Of a stretch of 64,000 nt of DNA, positions 25,245-33,887 are shown in pieces. The translations under genes were made by a program, and so were the position numbers. Where the stretch lies: positions 434,001 to 498,000 of the forward strand of contig CAVUFN010000008.1 of the NCBI GenBank assembly GCA_963740765.1. The letters run 5' to 3'. Below the pieces are notes generated by a model, which was not told the DNA's origin, made no database searches, and worked only from the letters and a program-made list of their open reading frames with translations. Within the stretch, counting starts at the first letter, position 1. Every line of letters starts with the position of its first letter. The DNA comes from DATLGB01 sp963740765. GTDB lineage: Bacteria; Actinomycetota; Thermoleophilia; Solirubrobacterales; Solirubrobacteraceae.

Positions 25245-26585
25245 GTGAAGGTCGCGATCGTCGGGGCCGGCGTCGCCGGTCTCACCGCTGCGCTGCGCCT
25301 GGGGGAGGCGGGGCACGAGACGGACGTCTACGAGCGCTGGCCCGGGCTGGGGGGGATGGCGGCCACGGTGGACGTCGGCGGCGGGCACCGGCTGGAGCGC
25401 TACTACCACCACCTGTTCACGTCCGACCGGCACATCGCGGACCTCTACGACGAGCTCGGGATGCCGGACGAGCTCGAGTGGCGCGACTCGACGACGGCGT
25501 TCTTCATCGAGGGCCGGCAGTGGCCGTTCACCTCGCCGCTCGACCTCCTGCGGTTCAAGCCGCTGACGCTCGCGGGCCGCCTGCGCATGGGTCTGTCCGT
25601 CCTGGCCGTGCAGAAGTTCGGCCGCGACCAGGCCAAGTACGAGGGCACCACGGCGGCGGAGTGGATCAAGAAGCGGATGGGGCGGGCGGCGTGGGAGACG
25701 GTGTGGGGACCGTTGCTGCGGGCGAAGTTCGGCGACCGCGCCGAGGACGTCTCGATGGTGTGGCTGTGGTCGAAGTTCACGCTGCGGCGACAGCTCGAGG
25801 GCGAGGAGGCGCGGGGGGAGAAGCTCGGCTACCCGCAGCACTCGTGGGAGCGGCTGCTCCAGACGCTGGCCGGGCGGGTCAACGGACGCGTCCTGATCGA
25901 CCAGCCGGTGCGCCGGATCGACCACGACGACTACGGCTTCGCGGTCGAGTACGGCGGGCCGGGGTCGTTCCGGGCGGGTCACGACCCGGCCGCGTTCACC
26001 AAGCTCGGCACGGAGCGCTACGACCGCGTCCTGGCCACGGTCCCCAACGACATCTTCCTGGGCATGGCGGGGCACCTGGTCGACGGGGAGTACCGCGCCC
26101 GGCTCGAGGGCATCGACTACTACGCGGCGCTGTGCGTCCTGCTCGAGCTCGAGAAGCCCCTGTCGCCGTTCTACTGGACCAACATCGCCGATCCCGAGGT
26201 CGGCTTCCTGGGGCTGATCGAGCACACGAACTTCGTCGAGCCCGCGCGCTACGACGGCCGTCACTTCGCCTATCTGGCCAACTACCTCCCGCAGGATCAC
26301 GAGCTGCTGGGGCTGACGAGGGACGCGCTGCTCGATCGCTACGAGGCGGGCCTGCGCCGCATCAACCCGGCCTTCGACCGGTCCTGGATCAAGCAGGCGT
26401 GGAGCTTCCAGGAGCCCGACGCGCAGCCGATCGTCACCGTCGGCTACCAGGACCGCATCCCGCCGTTGCAGACCGGCGTCCCGGGGCTCGTCCTGGCCAA
26501 CACCACGCAGGTGTATCCGGAGGACCGCGGGACGAACTACGCGGTCCGCATCGGCGCTGAGGCGGCGGCCACGCTGATGCAGTGA
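25245..26585 (+). CDS. NAD(P)/FAD-dependent amine-oxidase-like flavoprotein
   Basis: A 446-residue flavoprotein with a dinucleotide-binding start (VAIVGAGVAGLTAALRLGEA), a YERWPGLGGMA second FAD segment, and a C-terminal VPGLVLANTTQVYPEDRGTN that closes the FAD site. The fold class is amino_oxidase/protoporphyrinogen oxidase-like, and relatives are common beside glycosyltransferases in envelope clusters, some related to UDP-galactopyranose mutase. The substrate is unknown. The GTG at 25245 lies one base after the GT2 stop, and the 3' end overlaps the next glycosyltransferase as GTGA, so it belongs to the same operon. Confidence 0.87.
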   Translation: MKVAIVGAGVAGLTAALRLGEAGHETDVYERWPGLGGMAATVDVGGGHRLERYYHHLFTSDRHIADLYDELGMPDELEWRDSTTAFFIEGRQWPFTSPLDLLRFKPLTLAGRLRMGLSVLAVQKFGRDQAKYEGTTAAEWIKKRMGRAAWETVWGPLLRAKFGDRAEDVSMVWLWSKFTLRRQLEGEEARGEKLGYPQHSWERLLQTLAGRVNGRVLIDQPVRRIDHDDYGFAVEYGGPGSFRAGHDPAAFTKLGTERYDRVLATVPNDIFLGMAGHLVDGEYRARLEGIDYYAALCVLLELEKPLSPFYWTNIADPEVGFLGLIEHTNFVEPARYDGRHFAYLANYLPQDHELLGLTRDALLDRYEAGLRRINPAFDRSWIKQAWSFQEPDAQPIVTVGYQDRIPPLQTGVPGLVLANTTQVYPEDRGTNYAVRIGAEAAATLMQ

Positions 26586-27637
26586 AGATCCTCTTCACCG
26601 ATCGCTACCCGGTCCTGAGCGAGACGTTCGTGGCGGCCGAGGCGCCGCTGTTCGACGTCGTCGAGAGCCAGGCGGGCTGGCTGGAGGAACCGCGGCGGGA
26701 GCGGCTCGCGGCGCTGGCGTGGCTGGCGGCCCGGCACCCGGTCGCGGTCGTGCGCGACGTGCTCGCTCGGCCGCGCTGGCGGCGCGAGGAGGTCGTGCTG
26801 CCGCTGCGTGTCCTGGCTCCGGCGGCGCGGCGCTGGCGGGAGGCGGAGCACGTCCACGTGCACTTCGCCCGCGGCGCGGCGCTGAGCGCGCTGCGGCTGC
26901 ACCGCATCCTCGGGCTCCCGTACTCGCTCACCGCCCACGGCTACGACATCTTCCAGCAGCCGGCCAACCTCGCCGAGAAGTGCGCGCACGCGGCGTTCGT
27001 GACCAGCGGTTCCGAGTACACGGTCGCCCACGTCCCGCGCGCGCAGCTGGTCCCGATGGGCGTCGACTGCGAGGCGTTCCGCCGCCGGTCGCCGCCCGCC
27101 GCGACCCGGACCGTGCTCGCCGTCGGCCGGCTGGTGCCCAAGAAGGGCTTCGACGTGCTGGTCGACGCCGCGGCCGGCGTCGACCGCGTCGAGGTGCTGA
27201 TCGCCGGCGAGGGGCCGGAGCGGGCGGCGCTGGAGGACCGCATCGCCGCGCGCGGCGCGCCCGTCCGCCTGCTCGGCGCGCAGTCCCACGACGACGTCCG
27301 GCGCCTGCTCGAGCGCGCCGCGGTCCTGTGCGCGCCGTGCGTGATCGCCGCCGACGGCGACCGCGATTCGATGCCGGTCGTGATCAAGGAGGCGCTGGCC
27401 ATGGAGGTCCCGGTCGTGGTCTCGGACGCGGCGGGGCTGCCGGAGGCGGTGCGCCCGGAGTTCGGGGCGGTGGTCGCCGCCGGGGATCCGGACGCGCTGG
27501 CGGCTGCACTGACCGCCGAGCTCGACCGGACGGTGGGGGAGCGCGCCGCGAGGGGCGCAGCCGGCCGCGCGTTCGTGTGCGAGCACTTCTCCGTCGCCGG
27601 TCAGCTGGCCGCGATGACCGCGCTGCTGCGCCGGTAG
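26582..27637 (+). CDS. GT4 family glycosyltransferase
   Basis: A 351-residue GT-B enzyme. The N-terminal half has HVHVHFARGAAL and SLTAHGYDIF, the donor half AVGRLVPKKGFDVLVDA, VLIAGEGPERA, a SHDDVRRLLERA segment and the nucleotide-sugar motif DSMPVVIKEALAMEVPVVVS. This is the retaining GT4 layout used for exopolysaccharide and glycolipid sugars. The GTG start overlaps the flavoprotein stop. A TAGGGT straddling its own stop lies 9 bases before the next gene. Confidence 0.92.
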   Translation: MKILFTDRYPVLSETFVAAEAPLFDVVESQAGWLEEPRRERLAALAWLAARHPVAVVRDVLARPRWRREEVVLPLRVLAPAARRWREAEHVHVHFARGAALSALRLHRILGLPYSLTAHGYDIFQQPANLAEKCAHAAFVTSGSEYTVAHVPRAQLVPMGVDCEAFRRRSPPAATRTVLAVGRLVPKKGFDVLVDAAAGVDRVEVLIAGEGPERAALEDRIAARGAPVRLLGAQSHDDVRRLLERAAVLCAPCVIAADGDRDSMPVVIKEALAMEVPVVVSDAAGLPEAVRPEFGAVVAAGDPDALAAALTAELDRTVGERAARGAAGRAFVCEHFSVAGQLAAMTALLRR

Positions 27638-27649
27638 GGTCGCCCCGCC

Positions 27650-28312
27650 ATGCGCGAGGCCGCCGTCGATCGCATCCTGGAGACCGTCCCCGACGACGCC
27701 CTCGTGCTCGACGTCGGCGGCTGGGCCGTCCCGTTCCCGCGGGCGGACTGGATGCTCGACCTGGGCACGTACGAGACGCGCGGGGAGTGGGGCTACGACG
27801 GCGACCGCGCCGACGAGCGCTTCACCCCCGCGACCTGGGTGCAGCGCGACGTCTGCGCCCGCGAGCCGTGGCCGTTCGCCGACGGCCAGTTCGACTTCGC
27901 CGTCTGCTCGCACACGCTGGAGGACGTCCGCGACCCGGTCTGGGTCTGCTCGGAGCTGTCCCGCGTCGCCCGGGCCGGCTATGTCGAGACGCCGTCCCGG
28001 CTGGAGGAGCAGTCGTGGGGCGTGCAGGGCGAGTGGGCCGGCTGGGGCCACCACCACTGGATCGTCGAGGTGGTCGACGATCGGCTCGAGTTCCTGTTCA
28101 AGCACCATCTGGTGCACACGCCGGGGTACCACCTGCGGGCGTTTCCGGACGGGGGCTCGCGCACGACCTGGCTGTGGTGGGAGGGGACGGTCCCTGCTCG
28201 TGAACGGCTGACGCTCGATCCGTTGGAGCTGGATGCGGATCTGCGTGGGTTCGTGACCGCGAATGAACCGGAGGGAAGGCGTGCGCGTCGCCGTCGTCGT
28301 TCCGGCTCGTGA
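27650..28312 (+). CDS. Small class I SAM methyltransferase
   Basis: A 220-residue protein with motif I VLDVGGWAVPFPRADWMLDL, a central FADGQFDFAVCSHTLEDV (motif II/III region of Methyltransf_11) and a C-terminal SWGVQGEWAGWGHHHWIVE segment. The last 15 residues are arginine-rich and overlap the next gene by 32 bases. TAGGGT at 27635-27640 lies 9 bases before the ATG. Its place between a GT4 and a GT2 suggests methylation of a sugar or glycan, but this is inference. Confidence 0.83.
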   Translation: MREAAVDRILETVPDDALVLDVGGWAVPFPRADWMLDLGTYETRGEWGYDGDRADERFTPATWVQRDVCAREPWPFADGQFDFAVCSHTLEDVRDPVWVCSELSRVARAGYVETPSRLEEQSWGVQGEWAGWGHHHWIVEVVDDRLEFLFKHHLVHTPGYHLRAFPDGGSRTTWLWWEGTVPARERLTLDPLELDADLRGFVTANEPEGRRARRRRRSGS

Positions 28313-29075
28313 CGCCGACGCCACACTCCCTCGCTGCCGCGAGGCGCTGAGGGCTCAGACCGGGGTGGACTTCGAACTGCTCATCGAGGAGGACGGGACG
28401 GGGCGTGGTCCGGGGGCAACCCGGAATGCCGGCGCCGGCCGAGCTCTGGACTGCGACGCGTACGCGTTCGTGGATGCGGACTGCTTCGCGGAGCCGGGGT
28501 GGCTGGCGGCCGGCGTGGCGGCGCTGGCGCAGGCGGATCTGGTGCAGGGCGCGGTGCTGCCCGATGGACCGGTCGGTCGGTTCGACCGGACGGTGTCGGT
28601 CGAGCGGCTCTCGCCGCTGTTCGAGAGCGCGAACCTGTTCGTCCGGCGCGAGCTGTTCGAGCGCCTGGGCGGCTTCTCCGACGGCATCGCCGACCCGGAC
28701 AAGCACCTCGCGGAGGACGTGTATCTCGGCTGGGCGGCCGTGCGGGCCGGGGCGCGCGTGGCCTTCGCGCCGGATGCGGTCGTCCGTCACGCGGTGTTCC
28801 CGCGGTCGGCGCGCGAGGCCCGGGCCGAGCAGTGGCGCGCCCGGTACTTCCCGGAGATCGTCCGCGCCGTCCCCGAGCTGCGCCGGGCGTTCCTGCGCAA
28901 CCGCGTCTTCCTCTCGCCACGGTCGCGGGACTTCGACCTCGCGCTGCTCGGGCTCGTCTTGCGGCGGCCGCTGCTGGCGCTGCCCTACCTGCGCCGCGGA
29001 CCGTCGCTGTCCGACGCTGTCACCTTCGCCGCGCTGATGTACGGCTCAGTCCGTCACCGCAGCTTCGTCGCGTGA
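28281..29075 (+). CDS. GT2 family glycosyltransferase
   Basis: A 264-residue GT-A enzyme: VRVAVVVPARDADATLPRC, GPGATRNAGAGRAL, the metal motif FVDADCFAEPGW, and LAEDVYLGWAAVRAG. The C-terminus (ALMYGSVRHRSFVA) is nearly the same as that of the GT2 gene at 40.3-41.2 kb, making the two paralogues. I prefer GTG at 28281, which has a strong Shine-Dalgarno GGAGGG at 28270-28275, over the ATG at 28263. The 3' end overlaps the convergent methyltransferase by 22 bases. Confidence 0.9.
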   Translation: MRVAVVVPARDADATLPRCREALRAQTGVDFELLIEEDGTGRGPGATRNAGAGRALDCDAYAFVDADCFAEPGWLAAGVAALAQADLVQGAVLPDGPVGRFDRTVSVERLSPLFESANLFVRRELFERLGGFSDGIADPDKHLAEDVYLGWAAVRAGARVAFAPDAVVRHAVFPRSAREARAEQWRARYFPEIVRAVPELRRAFLRNRVFLSPRSRDFDLALLGLVLRRPLLALPYLRRGPSLSDAVTFAALMYGSVRHRSFVA

Positions 29076-29731
29076 TGCACGACGTGGCGGATCTTCCAGC
29101 CCGGCTCGGCCTTCATCGTGAACCGCGAGACCTCGCGGACGGAGTCGAAGCCGGCGTACCAGAGCATGGAGCGCCAGGCGCGGCGGGACGGGATCCAGAA
29201 CACGACCGCCTTCTCGCGGTTGCCGCGAAAGCGGGCGTAGGGGAGGGGGAGGCGGTCGTACTCCTCGGCGGAGATGAACGTCCCGCCCGGCTTCACCAGC
29301 GCGGCGATGCGCTCCAGCGCGAGCAGCTGGTCGCGCAGGTGGATCAGGACCGAGCCGCAGAACACGAGGTCGAACCGGCCGAAGCGCTCCGGCGTCGCGT
29401 CGTACACCGAGCACACCACGCGCTCCACCGAGGATCCGAGCTGCTGCGCCGCCACGCGGAAGCCCGCGCCCCTCACGGAGTCGTTCGGATCCCGCCGCCG
29501 CGGGGGCCAGTCCAACGCAGCCTCGGAATCGAGGTCGATGGCCACGACCGACGCCCCGCGCTTCTCCATCTCGAACGCCCAGAACCCGTCCCACGTCCCG
29601 ACCTCCAGCACGCGCATCCCGGTCATGTCAGCGGGGAGCCCGTAGTGACCGACGTACGGACGCAGGTCGAAGATGCCGGGGGTCGGGCCGTCCGGCAGCT
29701 CGAGCCGGTGGTACCAGGTGACCTCCGTCAC
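29054..29731 (-). CDS. SAM methyltransferase, DUF1698/CmoB-like
   Basis: A 225-residue protein opening with WYHRLELPDG and PADMTGMRVLEVGTWDGF, then FEMEKRGASVVAIDLDS and a FDLVFCGSVLIHLRDQ block. These match the DUF1698-type family that includes the tRNA-modifying CmoB fold, but short versions like this are usually found in polysaccharide clusters. The GTG start overlaps the cysC stop (GTGA), so it is translated together with the sulfate-activation genes. The substrate is unknown. Confidence 0.86.
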   Translation of the reverse strand: MTEVTWYHRLELPDGPTPGIFDLRPYVGHYGLPADMTGMRVLEVGTWDGFWAFEMEKRGASVVAIDLDSEAALDWPPRRRDPNDSVRGAGFRVAAQQLGSSVERVVCSVYDATPERFGRFDLVFCGSVLIHLRDQLLALERIAALVKPGGTFISAEEYDRLPLPYARFRGNREKAVVFWIPSRRAWRSMLWYAGFDSVREVSRFTMKAEPGWKIRHVVHHATKLR

Positions 29732-30345
29732 ACCGCGATGCCGCGCTCGCCCAGCGCGGTCAGCACGGCCTCGACGCCGGCCCGGGCGCCCATCTCCATC
29801 GTGACCTCGATCTCCGGAGACTCTGGCTCCTCGTAGGGATCGTCGATCCCGGTCATGTTCGCGAGCTCGCCGCGGCGAGCGCGGGCGTAGAGGCCCTTCG
29901 GGTCGCGGCGCTCGCACTCCTCCAGCGGGGTCGAGACCCACACCTCCAGGAAGGGCAGGCCCGCGTCGGAGTGCAGCTGACGGACCATCGCACGGCTCGC
30001 GCGATACGGCGAGACGAGCGAGACCACGACGACCACACCGGCGTCGGCCATCAGCCGGGCGACCTCGGCGGCGCGGCGGATGTTCTCCTCGCGCGATGCG
30101 TGGTCGAAGCCGAGGTCACCGCAGAGGCCGTGGCGCAGGTTGTCCCCGTCCAGGCGGTAGGCGTTGACGCCACGCTCGGCCAGCGCCTGCACCAGTTCGC
30201 GCGCGACGGTCGACTTCCCCGACGCCGGCAGACCGGTGAACCACACGGTGGCGCCGCGACGGCCCAGCAGGGCCTCGCGCTGCTCGCGCCCCAGCGCTTC
30301 CCCTTCCCAGACGACGTTCTCCGAGTGGGGTCGCCCGAGGCTCAA
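29728..30345 (-). CDS. cysC: Adenylylsulfate kinase (APS kinase)
   Basis: A 205-residue P-loop kinase that phosphorylates APS to PAPS. Walker A is GLPASGKST (about 39-47), followed by RLDGDNLRHGLCGDLGF, REENIRRAAEVA, VVSLVSPYRASR and FLEVWVSTPLEECERRDPKGLY, all diagnostic of CysC. The TTG start at 30345 overlaps the cysN stop as TTGA. It sits in a cysD-cysN-cysC-methyltransferase run within a glycan cluster, so PAPS for sulfation is one plausible purpose alongside cysteine synthesis. Confidence 0.95.
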   Translation of the reverse strand: MSLGRPHSENVVWEGEALGREQREALLGRRGATVWFTGLPASGKSTVARELVQALAERGVNAYRLDGDNLRHGLCGDLGFDHASREENIRRAAEVARLMADAGVVVVVSLVSPYRASRAMVRQLHSDAGLPFLEVWVSTPLEECERRDPKGLYARARRGELANMTGIDDPYEEPESPEIEVTMEMGARAGVEAVLTALGERGIAV

Positions 30346-31601
30346 GATTCGCGGTCCAGGATCATCCCGCCGGCGACCGTGTTGTTGGTCGCCTCGTCGA
30401 TCAGGATGAACGAACCGGTGGCGCGGTTGCGCTGGTAGGGATCGACGATCAGCGGAGCGCTCGTGCGCAGCTTGACGCGGCCGATGTCGTTGAGGCCGAG
30501 CTCCGTGGCCTCCTGGTCGCGGTGGAGGGTGTTGACGTCGAGGCGGTAGCGCAGCTCGTCGACGATCACGCGGGCGTTGCGCGTCGTCTGCTTGATGCCC
30601 AGGCGCGAGCCCTGCTTGAGCGGTTCGTCCGTCATCCAGCAGATCATCGCGTCGATCTCGCGGACCGGCTCCGGGTGGTTGTGCGGGCGGCAGATGACGT
30701 CGCCGCGGGAGACGTCGATGTCGTCGGCGAGATGGACGATCACCGACATGGGCGGGAACGCCTCCGGCACGTCGCCGTCGAGGGACTCGATGCGGCTGAT
30801 CGTCGACGACTTGCCCGCGGGCAGCACGAGCACCTCGTCGCCCGCCTTCATGACGCCGCCGGCGACCTGACCCGCGTAGCCGCGGTAGTCGTGGTGCTCG
30901 TCGGTCTGCGGGCGGATGACCCACTGGACCGGGAAGCGGACGTCGATCAGGTTGCGGTCCGACGCGACGTGCAGGTGCTCGAGGTGCCACAGCAGCGGCG
31001 GCCCCCCGTACCAGGGCGAGTTCTCGCCGCGATCGACGACGTTGTCCCCGTGCAGGGCACTGATCGGGATGAAGGTGGCGTCGGGCAGGTTCAGCCGCGC
31101 GCCGAAGTCCGTCATCTCGGTGACGATGCGCTCGTACTGCTTCTCGTCCCAGTCGACCAGGTCCATCTTGTTGATGGCGAAGACGACGTGGCGGATGCCC
31201 AGCAGGGACGACAGGAAGGTGTGGCGGCGCGACTGCTCGGTCGGGCCCTCGCGGGCGTCGATCAGGACGATCGCGATGTCCGCCGTCGACGCGCCCGTGA
31301 CCATGTTGCGGGTGTACTGCGTGTGGCCGGGAGTGTCGGCGAGGATGAACGAGCGCTTGGCCGTCGCGAAGTAGCGGTAGGCGACGTCGATGGTGATGCC
31401 CTGCTCGCGCTCGGCGCGCAGGCCGTCGGTGAGCAGCGCGAGGTCGACGACGTCGAGGCCGCGGCGCTCGCTGACGTCGGTGATGTGCGCGAGCTGGTCG
31501 GCCAGGATCTCCTTGGAGTCGTAGAGCAGCCGGCCGATCAGGGTCGACTTGCCGTCGTCGACGGACCCGGCGGTCGCGATGCGGACGAGTGACTCGGCCA
31601 T
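30342..31601 (-). CDS. cysN: Sulfate adenylyltransferase GTPase subunit
   Basis: A 419-residue EF-Tu-like GTPase that drives APS formation with CysD. The GTPase motifs are SVDDGKSTL (G1), DTPGHTQY (G3) and NKMD (G4), with domain II/III following. It is the unfused form, since APS kinase is encoded separately downstream. The ATG at 31601 follows the cysD stop by three bases, and the stop overlaps cysC. Confidence 0.96.
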   Translation of the reverse strand: MAESLVRIATAGSVDDGKSTLIGRLLYDSKEILADQLAHITDVSERRGLDVVDLALLTDGLRAEREQGITIDVAYRYFATAKRSFILADTPGHTQYTRNMVTGASTADIAIVLIDAREGPTEQSRRHTFLSSLLGIRHVVFAINKMDLVDWDEKQYERIVTEMTDFGARLNLPDATFIPISALHGDNVVDRGENSPWYGGPPLLWHLEHLHVASDRNLIDVRFPVQWVIRPQTDEHHDYRGYAGQVAGGVMKAGDEVLVLPAGKSSTISRIESLDGDVPEAFPPMSVIVHLADDIDVSRGDVICRPHNHPEPVREIDAMICWMTDEPLKQGSRLGIKQTTRNARVIVDELRYRLDVNTLHRDQEATELGLNDIGRVKLRTSAPLIVDPYQRNRATGSFILIDEATNNTVAGGMILDRES

Positions 31602-31604
31602 GGC

Positions 31605-32513
31605 TTAGAAGTACCCCTCGCGCTTGCGGTCTTCCATCGCGGCCTCGCTGACGCGGTCGTCGGCGCGCGTCTCACCGCGCTCGGTGACGCGCGTGGCGGC
31701 GATCTCGGCGACCACCTCGGGCAGCGTCGTCGCCTCGGAGCGGACGGCGCCCGTGATGGTCAGGTCGCCCACGGTGCGGTAGCGCACGGAGGTGGTGAAG
31801 GGCTCTTCGCCGTCCATCAGCTCGACGTGCTCCGACACGGCGTAGAGCATCCCGTCGCGCTCGAAGACCTCGCGCTCGTGGGCGAAGTAGATCGGCGGCA
31901 GCTCGAGACCCTCCTGCTCGATGTACTGCCACACGTCGAGCTCGGTCCAATTGGAGATCGGGAACGCGCGGACGTTCTCGCCCTTGCGGATGCGGCCGTT
32001 GAAGAGGTTCCAGAGCTCGGGTCGCTGCGCGCGCGGGTCCCACTGGCCGAAGTCGTCGCGGAAGGAGAGCATGCGCTCCTTCGCGCGGGCGCGCTCCTCG
32101 TCGCGACGGGCGCCGCCGAAGCACGCGTCGAACTCGTGCTTCTCGATGATGTCCAGCAGCGTCTGCGTCTGCTGGCGGTTACGGGACGCGCGCGGGCCCT
32201 TGTCCTCGGCGACGCGGCCCTGATCGATCGTCTCCTGCACGGACGCGACGATCAGCCGCTCACCCAGCTCGGCGACCCGGCGGTCGCGGAACTCGATGAC
32301 CTCCGGGAAGTTGTGGCCCGTGTCCACGTGGACGAGCGGGAACGGGAAGCGGCCGGGGCGGAACGCCTTCTCGGCGAGCCGCAGCAGGACGATGGAGTCC
32401 TTGCCGCCGCTGAAGAGCAGGGCGGGCCGCTCGAACTCGGCGGCCACCTCGCGCATGAGGTGGACGGCCTCGGATTCGAGGGCCTCCAGATGGGTGAGTT
32501 CGTACGTGGTCAC
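31605..32513 (-). CDS. cysD: Sulfate adenylyltransferase subunit 2
   Basis: A 302-residue PP-loop ATP pyrophosphatase-type subunit. LLFSGGKDSIVLLRLAEKAF is the nucleotide loop, followed by VHVDTGHNFPEV, FDACFGGARRDEE, SFRDDFGQWDPR and FPISNWTELDVW, all CysD signatures. The GTG at 32513 (MTTYELTHL) is chosen; the preceding in-frame residues have no family match. A TAGCCT (32525-32530) lies 11 bases upstream and could be the operon -10. It heads cysD-cysN-cysC. Confidence 0.96.
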   Translation of the reverse strand: MTTYELTHLEALESEAVHLMREVAAEFERPALLFSGGKDSIVLLRLAEKAFRPGRFPFPLVHVDTGHNFPEVIEFRDRRVAELGERLIVASVQETIDQGRVAEDKGPRASRNRQQTQTLLDIIEKHEFDACFGGARRDEERARAKERMLSFRDDFGQWDPRAQRPELWNLFNGRIRKGENVRAFPISNWTELDVWQYIEQEGLELPPIYFAHEREVFERDGMLYAVSEHVELMDGEEPFTTSVRYRTVGDLTITGAVRSEATTLPEVVAEIAATRVTERGETRADDRVSEAAMEDRKREGYF

Positions 32514-32527
32514 AGCGACGGGGCAGG

Positions 32528-33148
32528 CTAGTGGCGTGAGAGCGCGGGCAGTGCGGGTCGCAGACCCCGCCACAGCGCTGTGAGGGCTTCATCGGCAGGC
32601 CCGGACCGGAACGCGAGCGTATCCAACCCCTCCTCGAGCAGGTCGTACCCGAGGGCGGCGAGGCGGTCGCGGGCGGCGGCGCGGTCGCCCGGCTGCAGGT
32701 GGAAGTGCTCGTAGACGATCAGCCGCGGGCGCAGACGCTCGAGCGGCGCGTGCCGGAGCACCTCCCAGTCGTGACCCTCCGTGTCCACCACCAGCAGGTC
32801 GAGGCGCTCCAGCCCCAGGTCGTCGAAGGTCACGGCGTCGACCTCGATGCGCCGCGCCCCCTCGACCGGGTACAGCGAGCCGAGCGTGTCGTCCACGGGT
32901 GCGAAGAACGGGACCGTCCCCTGGTTCGCGCTGACCGCGGCGTTGACCAGGCGCAGGCCCGGGCGCTCGCCGACGGTCTCCCGCAGGCGGGCGAAGACGG
33001 CCGGCTGGGGCTCGACGAGGACGCCGGACCAGCCGGGCGGGATCGGGTGCAGCGGATCGTGGGAGTGGCCGTCGTTGGCGCCGATCTCGGCGACGACCGC
33101 CTCGGGGTAAGCGTCCTTGAACGCCGCCAGCAGCCGCGTCGTCGCCAT
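32528..33148 (-). CDS. FkbM family methyltransferase
   Basis: A 206-residue SAM methyltransferase: VVAEIGANDGHSHDP (motif I), GVLVEPQPAVFARL, LVNAAVSANQGTVPFF, EVDAVTFDDLGLERLDLLVV and DTEGHDWEVL are the FkbM hallmarks. FkbM enzymes O-methylate sugars and polyketides. The start is ATG at 33148, although a few arginine-rich upstream codons reach back to the previous stop and a CTG there cannot be excluded. It lies between a methyltransferase and cysD on the same strand. Confidence 0.88.
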   Translation of the reverse strand: MATTRLLAAFKDAYPEAVVAEIGANDGHSHDPLHPIPPGWSGVLVEPQPAVFARLRETVGERPGLRLVNAAVSANQGTVPFFAPVDDTLGSLYPVEGARRIEVDAVTFDDLGLERLDLLVVDTEGHDWEVLRHAPLERLRPRLIVYEHFHLQPGDRAAARDRLAALGYDLLEEGLDTLAFRSGPADEALTALWRGLRPALPALSRH

Positions 33149-33180
33149 CCGCCGGACCAGCCGGCGGTAGCGCCGGCGGG

Positions 33181-33834
33181 CTAGCGCCTGCGCAACGCGA
33201 CCAGGCAGTACTGCGTCCCCTCGTTGACGGTGCGCTCGACGTCGAGCCCGGCGGCGTCGGCCGTCGCCCGCAGGGTGGCCAGGTCGACCGCCGACCCCAG
33301 CCAGGCCGGGTGGCGCGCGGCCTTCCCGCCGCGCAGGCGGCGCCGGTGCACGGCCGGGTCGTCGGACACCTGGAAGGCCGCCCAGCCGCCCGGGCGCAGG
33401 ACCCGGCCCATCTCGGCCACGTAGCCGTAGGTGAGCGCCGGGTCGGGCAGGTGCTGGAAGACGACGTGGGAGAAGACGCCGTCGGCGCTGGCATCGGCGA
33501 TCCCGGTCAGGGTGCGGCCGTCGCCGTGAACCCACTCGACGCCGTGGATCTCCGGCGCGCGGGCCAGCATCTCCGCCGAGACGTCGAGGGCGCGGACGCT
33601 GCGGGCGCGCGCAGCGAGCACGCGCGTGATGCGCCCGATCCCGGCGCCGATCTCGACGAGGTCGTCGTCCGGGCCGACCGACAGCCCGAGGCCGCGGAGC
33701 ACGAAGTCCGCGCCCTCCTCGCCGGCGGCCCAGAAGGCGTCGAGGTCCGGCGCGTCGTAGTCGAGACGGTTGTCGACGTAGAACGCCGCGTTCTCGCGCG
33801 CCCGGGCGTCCCAGAAGGCTTCCATGTCGGCCAC
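33181..33834 (-). CDS. Class I SAM methyltransferase
   Basis: A 217-residue methyltransferase with DDDLVEIGAGIGRITRVLAA (motif I), ALDVSAEMLARA, a WVHGDGRTLTGI loop and FSHVVFQHLPDP. I take the GTG at 33834 because a TAGGGT hexamer lies 7 bases upstream of it; ATG at 33825 is the alternative. The MEAFWDARARENAAFYVDN start is common in small-molecule or glycan methyltransferases. It is first in the minus-strand run leading through FkbM to cysDNC. Confidence 0.86.
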   Translation of the reverse strand: MADMEAFWDARARENAAFYVDNRLDYDAPDLDAFWAAGEEGADFVLRGLGLSVGPDDDLVEIGAGIGRITRVLAARARSVRALDVSAEMLARAPEIHGVEWVHGDGRTLTGIADASADGVFSHVVFQHLPDPALTYGYVAEMGRVLRPGGWAAFQVSDDPAVHRRRLRGGKAARHPAWLGSAVDLATLRATADAAGLDVERTVNEGTQYCLVALRRR

Positions 33835-33841
33835 GATCAGG

Positions 33842-33847
33842 ACCCTA
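33842..33847 (-). promoter_or_regulatory. Candidate -10 element (TAGGGT) before a methyltransferase
   Basis: TAGGGT on the minus strand lies 7 bases before the GTG at 33834, in the short divergent region shared with the HD-GYP gene. It supports the GTG as the start. Confidence 0.4.
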
Positions 33848-33887
33848 CGGTCAAGCAGGCCACCGCTCGTACCGATCATCGGCGTAC

